A stretch of DNA of 51,301 bases from Clostridium chromiireducens (GTDB taxonomy: Bacteria; Bacillota; Clostridia; Clostridiales; Clostridiaceae), in contig NZ_MZGT01000042.1 of NCBI RefSeq assembly GCF_002029255.1, positions 1 through 51,301 of the forward strand. The letters run 5' to 3'. The translations under genes were made by a program, and so were the position numbers. A model generated the notes under the pieces. That model saw nothing but the letters and a program-made list of their open reading frames with translations, had not been told where the DNA came from and did no database searches. Position 1 is the stretch's first letter. Every line of letters begins with the position of its first letter. Positions 31,631 to 39,968 of this stretch are shown here, one piece after another.

Positions 31631-32527
31631 ATGAAGTATTTTGATATTGAAGGTAAAGAATATAAATTGGTTATAGGAAATGGTGAAGATGATATATATA
31701 GAAGGAGCTTTAATGCTTTAACTGAGAAAACATTTGGATTTAATTTTGAAAAATGGTATCAAGATGGATACTGGAAAAATCAATATATACCTTATTCGTT
31801 AATGGATGGAGATAAAGTTGTATCAAATGTATCAGTTAATATAATGAATTTTGAGGTTTATGGAAAAACAAAACGTTATATTCAATTAGGAACGGTGATG
31901 ACTGACATTGATTATAGAAATAAGGGACTAGCTCGAGTAATTATGGAAAAAATAATTAAAGAATGGAAAGACAAGTGTGACTTGATTTATTTATTTGCTA
32001 ATGATACGGTTTTTGATTTTTATCCTAAATTCGGTTTTGATAGATTAAGTCAATATCAATGTGAAAAACTAGTAAATATCGAAAATGGACATGGATATGC
32101 GAAAAAATTAAATATGTCTGATAAAGGGGACATGTCACTGGTGTTTGAGAAAGCTAATTCTTCAGCTTCATTTGCTAAGGTTTCTATGCTTGGTAATGCA
32201 GAACTGATTATGTTTTATTGCACTTTATTTATGAATGAAAATGTTTATTATATTCAAGATTATGATGCCGTTGTAATTGCAGATTTTGCCGAGGGTACAA
32301 TAGGATTATTAGATTTTTTTTGCAAAGAGGAAGTTTCTTTAGATAAGATACTTAATTATATGGTAAATGAAAATATAAAAAAGGTAAAACTTTATTTTAC
32401 ACCGAAAGAGACAAGTTCTTATACACTCACTCAACTAGGGGAAGAAGATGTTTTATTTGTTCTAGGAAGAGATAAAATGTTATTTGCAGATAAACAATTT
32501 ATGTTTCCTGTATTGTCTCATACTTAA
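31631..32527 (+). CDS. GNAT acetyltransferase, Eis-like two-domain
   Basis: 298 residues. N-terminal GNAT half: YIQLGTVMTDIDYRNKGLARVIMEKI (YRNKGLA acetyl-CoA loop, about 94-100) and FYPKFGFDRLS. The C-terminal half (residues about 160-298) is a second alpha/beta domain with IQDYDAVVIADFAEGTIGLL and a KVKLYFTPKETSSY end, as in multi-domain GNATs with an SCP2-like or second GNAT domain. Substrate unknown. AGAGGAATTTAG precedes the ATG. R repeat follows. Confidence 0.85.
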   Translation: MKYFDIEGKEYKLVIGNGEDDIYRRSFNALTEKTFGFNFEKWYQDGYWKNQYIPYSLMDGDKVVSNVSVNIMNFEVYGKTKRYIQLGTVMTDIDYRNKGLARVIMEKIIKEWKDKCDLIYLFANDTVFDFYPKFGFDRLSQYQCEKLVNIENGHGYAKKLNMSDKGDMSLVFEKANSSASFAKVSMLGNAELIMFYCTLFMNENVYYIQDYDAVVIADFAEGTIGLLDFFCKEEVSLDKILNYMVNENIKKVKLYFTPKETSSYTLTQLGEEDVLFVLGRDKMLFADKQFMFPVLSHT

Positions 32528-32561
32528 TTGAAAAAGTTTGAGCAGAATGTTAAGGGGTGCT

Positions 32562-32606
32562 AATTCCAAATTCTTAGCTGGGGATTAGAAGATAAATAGT
32601 AATTTG
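32562..32606 (+). repeat. R repeat copy
   Basis: AATTCCAAATTCTTAGCTGG then AGAAGATAAATAGTAATTTG, followed by TGGAGG of the next gene. Confidence 0.75.
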
Positions 32607-32619
32607 TGGAGGTTGTTTT

Positions 32620-33279
32620 ATGAATGCCGGATGGTCAGATTTAAATAAAAGAATACAACTACAGATAAAGAAAAAAGATACTTTTTATGCAGGAATTGAT
32701 ACATTACTGGAGTTAAGAAAAGAATTAATGAAAGAAATAATGTGTTTTAAGGAATTACTAAATAGAGAAGATTTTAATACAATGCCTTTTATTAACGCGA
32801 AAGGGTATCATAATAAAACAATTGCCTATTCTTTGTATCATATTTTTAGAATAGAAGATATAGTATCCAATTCTTTGATAGGAAAAAGAGAGCAGATATT
32901 TTTTAAAGATAACTATCGTGAAAGAATGAAGTCACCTATCATGACAACTGGTAATGAATTGATTAAACAAGAAATTTCAATATTTTCATCAAAACTAGAT
33001 TTGGATGAATTATATCAATATATTAGCGATATTGATGTTTCTACAACACAATTACTAAAAGGACTTTCATATGAGGACTTAAAAATAAAAATGAATGAAC
33101 AAGATGAGAAACTGATTAAGTCATTGGATGTAGTTAGTAATGATGATAATGCTGTTTGGTTAATCGATTATTGGTGTGATAAAAATATTCAGGGCTTAAT
33201 TCAAATGCCATTTTCACGACATTGGATAATGCATATTGAAGCCAGTCTTCGTATTAAAAATAAAATATGCAAAAGCTGA
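32620..33279 (+). CDS. DinB-like four-helix protein
   Basis: 219 residues, all helical. Candidate metal ligands sit in IAYSLYHIFRIEDIV and in SRHWIMHIEASLRIK, the H and HxxxH spacing of the DinB/YfiT family. The family is made of four-helix bundles that bind divalent metal, some with thiol-transfer activity; most are of unknown function. TGGAGGTTG precedes the ATG, directly behind an R repeat; the 5' half of another R repeat (AAATTCCAATTTA) follows the stop. Confidence 0.75.
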   Translation: MNAGWSDLNKRIQLQIKKKDTFYAGIDTLLELRKELMKEIMCFKELLNREDFNTMPFINAKGYHNKTIAYSLYHIFRIEDIVSNSLIGKREQIFFKDNYRERMKSPIMTTGNELIKQEISIFSSKLDLDELYQYISDIDVSTTQLLKGLSYEDLKIKMNEQDEKLIKSLDVVSNDDNAVWLIDYWCDKNIQGLIQMPFSRHWIMHIEASLRIKNKICKS

Positions 33280-33329
33280 CAAATTCCAATTTATTAGTAA
33301 GATATAATTATTATATAAATACGTTTTAT

Positions 33330-33470
33330 TAGTATAATAAAATTAATAACACAACTAAAATATCGCATTATTTCGGATGAATTTGCGGTGTTTTTTTGTT
33401 GCACAATTCTAAAATATTACTCAATGTGTTTTATGAAGTAAAATGTTCTTTGAAAATTGAATAGTGCAAT
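33330..33470 (+). repeat. E element copy 8 (terminator plus partial promoter block)
   Basis: AATAAAATTAATAAC, hairpin TATCGCATTATTTCG...GAATTTGCGGTGT-T6, GCACAATTCTAAAATATTAC, then TGTTCTTTGAAAATTGAATAG; the -10 part is missing. It fills most of the 323-base gap. Confidence 0.75.
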
Positions 33471-33602
33471 TATGGAGGAACATGTTAAAATAAGAAGATA
33501 TTTGTAGATAATAAAATTAAGGATGTATTAAGAGAATATTGTTTAAAAATTTACTAATAGCTATCGAAAGAAAAAATATTTAAATGAAAGCCGAGGAGTA
33601 AA

Positions 33603-34682
33603 ATGAATAATAAAACGTATGAGAATAAAATGCCCATTTATTTAAAAGAAACAGTTGATCAGCAAATTGCAAAAGCAAGAGAACTTCAAAATAACAAAAC
33701 TATAAGTTTTTCTTTTTTTACGGACCCACATATTACTGAAGCATCGACTTTTGCAGACATAGAGGCCATTAATTATATAAACAATAATATGGATATTAAA
33801 TTTACAGCTTGTTGTGGAGATAATTTAGATAATGGAATAACAAAGCAAATTCATTTAGATACAGCAGCAAAATTAATTAATAAGATATCTTTCGATAATT
33901 ATTTTACAGTTAAGGGAAATCATGATGATAACTCGATAATTTCAAATGGAACAGATAATGTAAAATATACCATGATACCACAAGAACAATATAATATCAT
34001 GTTTAAAAGGTTAGAGGGAATTGTTAAATTTGATGAATCAAATAGAGAAGGAATGTATTATTACTATGATATGCCAGAATATAGGGTCAGAGCAATTTTT
34101 TTAAATTCTATCGATATTCCATATATTAAAAATCAATATAATAAGGCAGCATGGAAGTATGATGGACAAAATACTTATGCTTACTCAAATACTCAGTTAA
34201 ACTGGTTAGCACACATTGCATTGAACATACCAGATGAGCAATGGAAGGTTATATTTTTTACGCATGTTAATCCATTTCCAGAAGAAATGATAGGTGCAGA
34301 TAATCTTGTATATAACGGAACTGTAATGTTAGATATTATTGATGCATTTAAGATGGGAACAAAATATAATTCTATAGCAACTACTGGAGACTTTGGACAA
34401 TCAGTTTCAGTAGATTTTTCTTCACAAGGACTTGGAAATGTTATTGCATTTTTCTATGGACATACACATAGTGAACAAGTATTAACAAGAAAGGGGATTA
34501 AATATATTAGTACATGGAACGATGTGCCTAGAAAATCATTGAGTAATCCTAACGCACCAACAAGAATGATAGGTACAACATCAGAAATATGTTTAAATAT
34601 TGTCACAGTAAATTTCGACTTAAATAAAATTTTTATAACTAAAGTTGGAGTAGGGGATGATCTAGTAATTAATATGTCATAA
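33603..34682 (+). CDS. calcineurin-like metallophosphoesterase
   Basis: 359 residues. Complete two-metal site: SFFTDPHITE (DxH), ACCGDNLDNG (GDxxDNG), VKGNHDDNS (GNHD), IFFTHVNPF (H) and FYGHTHSEQ (GHxH). No signal peptide, so cytosolic. The family hydrolyses phosphoesters of nucleotides, lipids or proteins. CCGAGGAG lies before the ATG. Preceded by an E element and followed by a degraded one, so it is a single-gene unit. Confidence 0.92.
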   Translation: MNNKTYENKMPIYLKETVDQQIAKARELQNNKTISFSFFTDPHITEASTFADIEAINYINNNMDIKFTACCGDNLDNGITKQIHLDTAAKLINKISFDNYFTVKGNHDDNSIISNGTDNVKYTMIPQEQYNIMFKRLEGIVKFDESNREGMYYYYDMPEYRVRAIFLNSIDIPYIKNQYNKAAWKYDGQNTYAYSNTQLNWLAHIALNIPDEQWKVIFFTHVNPFPEEMIGADNLVYNGTVMLDIIDAFKMGTKYNSIATTGDFGQSVSVDFSSQGLGNVIAFFYGHTHSEQVLTRKGIKYISTWNDVPRKSLSNPNAPTRMIGTTSEICLNIVTVNFDLNKIFITKVGVGDDLVINMS

Positions 34683-34708
34683 ATATTTCTCTTATTATAT
34701 ATTATAAA

Positions 34709-34885
34709 AATGAATTTGCGATTTTTAAATATTACTAACTATCCAGAAAAAAATAGTAGCAAATAAAGATATCTTCTCTATATTAAATGAGACTTGATGA
34801 AGTACGTCGCAAGTAAACATTACAGGAAAATTGAATAATGTAATATTTACAAAATGTGCTATAATTAATTCATAAATAGTAAATA
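34709..34885 (+). repeat. E element copy 9
   Basis: Only the right half of the hairpin remains (TGAATTTGCGATTTTT), then AATATTACTAAC, and after a divergent middle a full promoter block GGAAAATTGAATAATG, ATATTTACAAAATGTGCTAT (TATAAT at 34860-34865) and TTCATAAATAGTAAAT, leading to the MerR gene. Confidence 0.75.
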
Positions 34886-34924
34886 CTTGTAAATTGTGAT
34901 AGTAAGCAATTACATGGAGGATAA

Positions 34925-35323
34925 ATGGAAGAGTATACAATTGGTCAAATTTCTAAATTACTAGGCGTAAATAAAGAGACAATTCGATATTATGAAAAGT
35001 TTGGATTATTACCATTACCTGAAAAAAAAGAAAATGGCTATAAAATATATACAAAACGTCATATTGAAGTAATGGAAGTAATTTTAATAATAAAAGATTC
35101 AGGATTTACACTAAATGAAATAAAAAATATTATTACTTTCCCGGAGGAGGAGTTAAATTCTCAAAATGATTTATTAAAAGAAATAATATTTAAGAAAATA
35201 GACGTAATTGAAAATAAAATTGAAGATTTATATAGTTTAAAAAAGGGATTGGAAAAGGTTGTATACAATATTGAAAATTATAATATAAGAAGTTGTATTG
35301 AAATAAAGAAAAAAATAAAATAA
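34925..35323 (+). CDS. MerR family transcriptional regulator
   Basis: 132 residues. N-terminal winged helix: YTIGQISKLLGVNKETIRYY, EKFGLLPLPEKKENGYKIYT, then a long coiled-coil dimer helix (ILIIKDSGFTLNEIKNIITF...VIENKIEDLYSLKKGLEKVV). The effector part is short, with one Cys (RSCIEIKKK), so the signal is not clear. GGAGGATAA precedes the ATG. Directly downstream, a promoter with a long 19-20 bp spacer and a central dyad fits control by this protein; the target is the following membrane protein gene. Confidence 0.92.
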   Translation: MEEYTIGQISKLLGVNKETIRYYEKFGLLPLPEKKENGYKIYTKRHIEVMEVILIIKDSGFTLNEIKNIITFPEEELNSQNDLLKEIIFKKIDVIENKIEDLYSLKKGLEKVVYNIENYNIRSCIEIKKKIK

Positions 35324-35331
35324 AGAGAGTA

Positions 35332-35363
35332 TTGACTAGGGAGTATACTACAGGGTTTATTAT
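35332..35363 (+). promoter_or_regulatory. MerR-type promoter with long spacer
   Basis: -35 TTGACT (35332-35337) and -10 TATTAT (35358-35363) are 20 bp apart (19 if TTATTA is used). The spacer AGGGAGTATACTACAGGGTT contains the dyad AGTATACT. Overlong spacers with a central dyad are the hallmark of MerR-activated promoters. Confidence 0.75.
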
Positions 35364-35403
35364 ATTAACAAATACAATGTAAAAAAATTGAGGAGATGTT
35401 AAT

Positions 35404-35793
35404 ATGATAGGTTATTTTAGTTCACTCATATGTGCAGTGATTACTTTTGGAATGTCTTTATTACAGTTATCCATTACATTTGGTGCTCCATTTGGTGAAT
35501 ATGTTCTTGGAGGGCAAAATAAGGTATTACCCCCAAAAATGCGTTTTATAAGTGCCACTTTATTTTTTATATTCATCTTTGTTGGTATGGCTTATTTGCA
35601 AAGATGTAATATATTATATATAGGGTTTAACTCTATGTTTGTGAAAATAGTTATAATAGTGAATACTCTATTTCTCGCATATGCAATTGTAGGGAATGGA
35701 ATGCTAACAAAAAGTAAAAAAGAAAAATATGTAATGACGCCATTTGCAATTATACAATTTATATTAAGTGTAGTTTCCTTAATTTCTATATAG
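35404..35793 (+). CDS. four-segment membrane protein controlled by MerR
   Basis: 129 residues, four predicted membrane helices: about 5-28, 48-68, 78-100 and 108-128. Short loops, with a motif GAPFGEYVLGGQNKVLPPKM between helices one and two. I do not assign a function; similar proteins are found as hypothetical membrane proteins in Firmicutes. AATTGAGGAGATG precedes the ATG. It sits 40 bases after the MerR-type promoter, so it is likely the regulator's main target. Confidence 0.75.
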   Translation: MIGYFSSLICAVITFGMSLLQLSITFGAPFGEYVLGGQNKVLPPKMRFISATLFFIFIFVGMAYLQRCNILYIGFNSMFVKIVIIVNTLFLAYAIVGNGMLTKSKKEKYVMTPFAIIQFILSVVSLISI

Positions 35794-35804
35794 GGAGAAT
35801 AGGA

Positions 35805-35987
35805 ATGTCTATTAAACTATTCATAATATTTAAGTTTGATGAAGAACATAATTATAAATGTATAAAGTGCTTGCATGTATATGATATTTTTGAAAATAAA
35901 TTCAATTATGGACTACGTGGATCATCATATAGAAAATGTCCTAAATGCGAAAAATACTCATATGCGAAATATGTAAGGAAAAATTAA
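35805..35987 (+). CDS. small zinc-ribbon-like protein
   Basis: 60 residues. Contains YKCIKCLHVYDI and YRKCPKCEKYSY, two CxxC knuckles 33 residues apart, so it can hold one zinc. GGGAGAATAGG precedes the ATG, 12 bases after the membrane protein, so it is probably in the MerR-controlled transcript. A 70-base exact copy of its middle, continuing into a decayed end, lies at 41948. Function unknown. Confidence 0.65.
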   Translation: MSIKLFIIFKFDEEHNYKCIKCLHVYDIFENKFNYGLRGSSYRKCPKCEKYSYAKYVRKN

Positions 35988-36099
35988 ATAATATGTGTAA
36001 GCGTATTATTGTTGGTACAGATAGTGGAGCTAAGGTTATAGAGAATACGTAGTTTTTAACATAATTTATATAAGATTTTTATGATACATACACAAAAAA
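35988..36099 (+). other. gap before E element copy 10
   Basis: A short open frame (MCKRIIVGTDSGAKVIENT) is not recognised; nothing else visible. Confidence 0.25.
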
Positions 36100-36270
36100 T
36101 CACAGGTCCGAATGTCACATTATTCAGAAATGAGAATGTGATTTTTTATTGTACAATTTTAAAATGCTGCGCACTATGTATAAGATTTGAAGTAATTAAT
36201 GTCCTTTGATAATTTATTAATGTAATATTTATAGCGGATGCTGCTAATAATTTATAATAACAAATTGAAT
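36100..36270 (+). repeat. E element copy 10 (degenerate)
   Basis: Hairpin TCACATTATTCAG...GAATGTGATTTTTT, GTACAATTTTAAAATGCTGC then GCACTATGTA, followed by TCCTTTGATAATTTATTAATG and ATATTTATAG without a clear TATAAT. Confidence 0.65.
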
Positions 36271-36377
36271 TATATTTATGATGATTTTAAATAATAGTTA
36301 TTTATATATACCACATAGACTACATAGTTCTTTAAAGTTTTAACTAATTATATATCTAATAATTGTGAGGTGAAAAA

Positions 36378-37295
36378 ATGGATGCAATAAGTATAGAAAG
36401 TCTAAAAAAATCCTATGATGGACATACTGATGCTTTGAATAATATAAGTCTTGTTATACCTAAAGGAGAGATATTTGGTTTTCTTGGTCCTAATGGTTCG
36501 GGGAAAACAACCACAGTGAGAATTCTTAATGGAATTCTTTCAGCAACATCAGGATATGCAGAAATTCTAGGGACACCTGTTAAGGAAAATAATCTTGAGA
36601 TTCATAGATTATGTGGAGTTATGACTGAGAGCTCCTACTGTTATGAAAATCTTACTGCCAGACAAAATCTTATATTCTTTGGGAGTATGCATGGAATAGA
36701 GGAAAGATTACTTAATGAACGTGTTGATTACATATTGAAAAGGCTGGAGTTATTAGATGTAAAAGATAAGAAGGTGAAATCTTTCAGTACAGGAATGAGA
36801 AAGAGAATTTCTTTAGGTATAGCATTGATTCACAATCCTAAAGTTTTATTCCTTGATGAACCTACCTCTGGTTTAGATCCAGAAAATGCGCTGAATGTTA
36901 CAAGGCTTATAAAAGAACTTGCAGAGGAAAATGAAGTTACAATCTTTCTTTGTACTCATCAATTAAAATATGCTGAAGATATCTGCACCCTATATGGTTT
37001 TATAAACAATGGGAATATCCTTGGTTTAGGTACCTTTGATGAACTTGCCTCAAGAAAAAATGCAACTCTTCAATTAAAAATTAGAGGCAAGAATATTTCG
37101 GAGAAACTTGGATTTGTGCGTGAAAATAGTGTTTTATATAGTAAAGCCATTTTAGGAGATAAAGAAGCCAATACTCTTATACAAAGTATACTGGCAAACG
37201 GTGGAGAAATTTATGAGGCTATGCAGCAGAAGTGGTCTTTGGAACAGCTGTATTTTAAATATATAAAAGGTAGAAATGATGATGAAACTTTATAG
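36378..37295 (+). CDS. ABC transporter ATP-binding protein
   Basis: 305 residues. Walker A GPNGSGKTTT (about 37-46), signature FSTGMRKRISLGIAL, Walker B PKVLFLDEPTSGLDPEN and H-loop FLCTHQLKYAE. The C-terminal 70 residues form the extension typical of ABC-2-type exporters (YxKYIKGRNDD end). The noncanonical signature FSTGM is common in this subfamily. TGTGAGGTG precedes the ATG. It is followed 19 bases later by the permease gene; together they make a minimal exporter for drugs, peptides or lipids. Confidence 0.95.
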   Translation: MDAISIESLKKSYDGHTDALNNISLVIPKGEIFGFLGPNGSGKTTTVRILNGILSATSGYAEILGTPVKENNLEIHRLCGVMTESSYCYENLTARQNLIFFGSMHGIEERLLNERVDYILKRLELLDVKDKKVKSFSTGMRKRISLGIALIHNPKVLFLDEPTSGLDPENALNVTRLIKELAEENEVTIFLCTHQLKYAEDICTLYGFINNGNILGLGTFDELASRKNATLQLKIRGKNISEKLGFVRENSVLYSKAILGDKEANTLIQSILANGGEIYEAMQQKWSLEQLYFKYIKGRNDDETL

Positions 37296-37313
37296 GTTTG
37301 GAGTGGTTAAAGT

Positions 37314-38108
37314 ATGAATAGAAATGAAAAAGCATTGATATATAAAGATATAAATGAAATAACAAGTTCGAAAAGAGTTATAATGCCTATGACCATTGTA
37401 CCAATTATTCTTACAATAATCGTACCCCTAGGAATACTGATAGGTGCAAACTTTGCTCAAAATGATTCTAGCATGATTACGAAACTGGCACCTCTTTTAA
37501 AAAAGCTGCCTTTAGAATATACAACATATACTCCAGCTCAATTATTAATAAAAGTAATGATAAACTTTATGTTTCCTTCATACTTTCTTATAATTCCTAT
37601 AATGTGTTCAGGAGTAATTGGGGCTAGCAGTTTTGTTGGAGAAAAGGAGCATAAAACTCTGGAGTCTCTGCTTTATACACCAATATCAATGGAACAACTG
37701 CTTAGAGCAAAGATTTTAGGGGTTTTTATACCATCATACATAGTGACTTTGATTTCATTTATAGCCATAGGAATCGTATTCAATATAGGAGGATTTATAT
37801 ATTTTGGAGGACTTATTTTTCCAGATATAAAATGGCTCATAATTATACTTTGGATTTCACCTGCAATCAATTTACTATCGTTGATATTTACTGTTATGGT
37901 ATCAGCAAAATCAGAAACCTTCCAAGAAGCACAACAAGTAAGTGGACTTCTTGTTATTCCTGTGATTCTTTTATTAGTGGGCCAAATGACAGGTGTACTT
38001 TTACTTAGCAACCTTGTTTTGTTTCTAGGAGGAGGTATTCTCTTGATACTTGATTACATATTAATGAAGAGGATTGCTTCTAAGTTTATTCCAGAGAAAC
38101 TAATTTAA
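37314..38108 (+). CDS. ABC-2 type permease
   Basis: 264 residues, six membrane segments. Cytoplasmic start NEKALIYKDINEITSSKRVI, then the ABC-2 pattern GASSFVGEKEHKTLESLLYTPIS in the coupling region after segment two, followed by LGVFIPSYIVTLISF. Partner of the ATP-binding protein upstream; one permease subunit would dimerise. No immunity or biosynthetic gene is adjacent, so the substrate is open. Confidence 0.92.
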   Translation: MNRNEKALIYKDINEITSSKRVIMPMTIVPIILTIIVPLGILIGANFAQNDSSMITKLAPLLKKLPLEYTTYTPAQLLIKVMINFMFPSYFLIIPIMCSGVIGASSFVGEKEHKTLESLLYTPISMEQLLRAKILGVFIPSYIVTLISFIAIGIVFNIGGFIYFGGLIFPDIKWLIIILWISPAINLLSLIFTVMVSAKSETFQEAQQVSGLLVIPVILLLVGQMTGVLLLSNLVLFLGGGILLILDYILMKRIASKFIPEKLI

Positions 38109-38221
38109 CTAAATCTAAAGTTTTTTAATTTTGTATCAGAATGCAAAGTATGGGATTTCACTAGTAGATTTTTCTGAAGATTTAGTACGCAACTTGTTGA
38201 TAGGACGTAGTAAATAATAAT

Positions 38222-38285
38222 AATATGTTCTTTGAAAATTGAATAATGTGGTATTTGCAATATATATTATAATTGATGGTGATGG
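38222..38285 (+). repeat. E element promoter block (copy 11)
   Basis: ATGTTCTTTGAAAATTGAAT, AATGTGGTATTTGCAATATA, TATAAT at 38268-38273 and TGATGGTGATGG. Drives the exported-protein pair; a long hairpin lies between it and the first gene. Confidence 0.75.
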
Positions 38286-38316
38286 TAGTTAAATGTAAAC
38301 TAATAATTATTACCTT

Positions 38317-38378
38317 CAGCTTTATTTTACGTAATAAATATATGAATATTAATATACGTATTACGTAAAATAAAGCTG
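38317..38378 (+). promoter_or_regulatory. 20 bp perfect inverted repeat in the leader of exported protein 4
   Basis: CAGCTTTATTTTACGTAATA (38317-38336) and its exact reverse complement (38359-38378) surround a 22-base loop. The right arm ends two bases before AAGGTGGG, the ribosome site of the exported protein. As RNA it would fold into a stable stem beside the ribosome site; as DNA it could bind a dimeric regulator. No T tract follows, so it is not a normal terminator. Confidence 0.7.
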
Positions 38379-38393
38379 AAAGGTGGGTGAACA

Positions 38394-38726
38394 ATGAAAA
38401 GATTTGCTGTTATATTCTTGATTTTTTTATGTTTAACCTTTAATGTAATTAAATTAATACCTGCATTCGCAGTTGGAAATGTATTTACCGAAGGCATTTA
38501 TAAATTATCTGATTTTAGTATTTCAAAGACTGGTATTTATACCATTCAAAATGTGTCTGAAACCGAGGGTATGTATTTATATATTTTAGATGAAAATCAA
38601 GTTGTAGTGGAATCAATACGATTAGTACCAAGCATACAAAAGCTCGATATAGTACCTATCAAGCCTAACTATATCATTTTAATAATTGGTAAAGGAGAAG
38701 TATATATTAATCCAAAATCAACATAA
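38394..38726 (+). CDS. small exported protein, paralog family X (member 4)
   Basis: 110 residues. Signal peptide KRFAVIFLIFLCLTFNVIKL with cleavage near PAFA. Mature part: VFTEGIYKLSDFSISKTGIY, IQNVSETEGMYLYILDENQV, ESIRLVPSIQKLDIVPIKPN, YIILIIGKGEVYINP. Same layout as members 1-3 and a close paralog of member 5, which follows 43 bases later. Expression seems to come from an E element promoter with a long leader hairpin, unlike the sigma-G-type minus-strand members. Confidence 0.82.
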   Translation: MKRFAVIFLIFLCLTFNVIKLIPAFAVGNVFTEGIYKLSDFSISKTGIYTIQNVSETEGMYLYILDENQVVVESIRLVPSIQKLDIVPIKPNYIILIIGKGEVYINPKST

Positions 38727-38769
38727 ATGGTGACTTTATTTAACACTTTAACTTGAGAGGGATGTATTT

Positions 38770-39102
38770 ATGAAGAAGTTTATTATTTTATTCTTAATTT
38801 TTTTATGTTTATTCTCTAATATAATGGGAATAAAACCTGCATTTTCAGTTACAACTACCTTTAAGCAAGGTATTTATAACTTGTCTGATTTTAAGATTTC
38901 GCCCGGTAATGTTTATAATGTTAGTAATATTTCAAAAACCAATAGTGTCCGTGTGTTTATTTTTGATACAAGTTATATTCCAATCCAAGATATAAAACTA
39001 GAGCCTAATTCACCCAATATTGATACAGTACCCATGAGGCCTGAGTACATATTTGTAGTAACTGGTGGTGGTGAAGTAACTATCACTCCAAAATCACCAT
39101 AA
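38770..39102 (+). CDS. small exported protein, paralog family X (member 5)
   Basis: 110 residues. Signal peptide KKFIILFLIFLCLFSNIMGI, cleavage near PAFS. Mature part: TFKQGIYNLSDFKISPGNVY, VSNISKTNSVRVFIFDTSYI, QDIKLEPNSPNIDTVPMRPE, YIFVVTGGGEVTITPKSP. It shares about half of its residues with member 4 and the two arose by tandem duplication. GAGAGGGATGTATTT precedes the ATG. Terminated by the hairpin of E element copy 12. Confidence 0.82.
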   Translation: MKKFIILFLIFLCLFSNIMGIKPAFSVTTTFKQGIYNLSDFKISPGNVYNVSNISKTNSVRVFIFDTSYIPIQDIKLEPNSPNIDTVPMRPEYIFVVTGGGEVTITPKSP

Positions 39103-39246
39103 ATAGTAACTTTGTTTAACTCGTAATTAAAAGTTATCACAGTCTTCAAAAAAAGATAAGTATTAACTGATGAATTCTTGTACTTATTAAAATTTATAAT
39201 AAATACAACTTTAAAGACTATACTTGTAACAGTGTATTTTTATATT

Positions 39247-39440
39247 ATGAATCAATAAAAATAAATAGCAAATTGTAAAATCGCATTATTCAGAGCTTGA
39301 ATTTGCGTTTTTTTTACTTCGCAATACTAAAATATTATGCACTATATAAAATGAGTATAGAAATCTAGAATTGTTTTTTATAATTGAGTAATGCTATGTT
39401 TACAATATATGCTATAATTGATTTATAATGGTGATTTGTA
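39247..39440 (+). repeat. E element copy 12 (nearly complete)
   Basis: ATGAATCAATAAAAATAAAT, hairpin AATCGCATTATTCAG...TTGAATTTGCGT-T8 (39278-39315), GCAATACTAAAATATTATGC then ACTATATAAAAT, TATAATTGAGTAATGCTATG, TTTACAATATATGCTATAAT (TATAAT at 39413-39418), TTATAATGGTGATTTGTAG. A good reference copy. Confidence 0.85.
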
Positions 39441-39465
39441 GCATATTTTAGAAGGGGGATTTTAG

Positions 39466-39900
39466 TTGAGTAAGAAAAGATTTCAAATGCCTGTTGCTGT
39501 ACACCTTTTGCTTACTAGAGAAGGTAAAATATTATTGTTAAGAAGATTTAATACAGGATATGAAGACGGAAATTATAGTGTTGTGGCAGGACATTCAGAT
39601 GGGAATGAAGATGTAAAATCAGCAATGATAAGAGAAGCAAGAGAAGAAGCAGGAATAGAAATTACACCAAATAATATCCAATTTGCAAGTGTCATGCACA
39701 GAAAATTAGACGATGAAAGAATTGATTTCTTTTTTGCAGCAGATTCGTGGGAGGGTGAAATAGCAAATATGGAGCCAGAAAAATGTGATGATTTATCATG
39801 GTTTGAAATTGATAACCTTCCTTATAACATTATCCCATATATAAAGCAGGCAATAGAAAATTACATAAATGGTGTGCAATTTGATATTTATGGGTGGTAA
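39466..39900 (+). CDS. NUDIX hydrolase
   Basis: 144 residues, TTG start after AGAAGGGGGATTT. Nudix box GHSDGNEDVKSAMIREAREE followed by AGIEI fits GX5EX7REUXEEXGU with all catalytic Glu present. The N-terminal MPVAVHLLLTREGKILLLRR and the C-terminal VVAGH...EPEKCDDLSWFEIDNLP resemble the MutT/DHNTP-like group. It cleaves nucleoside diphosphates linked to another moiety; substrate unknown. A second NUDIX enzyme lies at 49.8 kb. Driven by E element copy 12. Confidence 0.92.
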   Translation: MSKKRFQMPVAVHLLLTREGKILLLRRFNTGYEDGNYSVVAGHSDGNEDVKSAMIREAREEAGIEITPNNIQFASVMHRKLDDERIDFFFAADSWEGEIANMEPEKCDDLSWFEIDNLPYNIIPYIKQAIENYINGVQFDIYGW

Positions 39901-39968
39901 TAAATATACTGCTTTAGAGAAATTAATTTCAAAATATAAATAATACTTTAGTATATATGGAGGTTATT

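Noticed and set aside
38359..38378. Sigma-G promoter for exported protein 4
   Set aside because: GAATA-N17-TAAAATA has two mismatches in the -10 and would place the start of the transcript at the ribosome site; the E promoter upstream is a better candidate.
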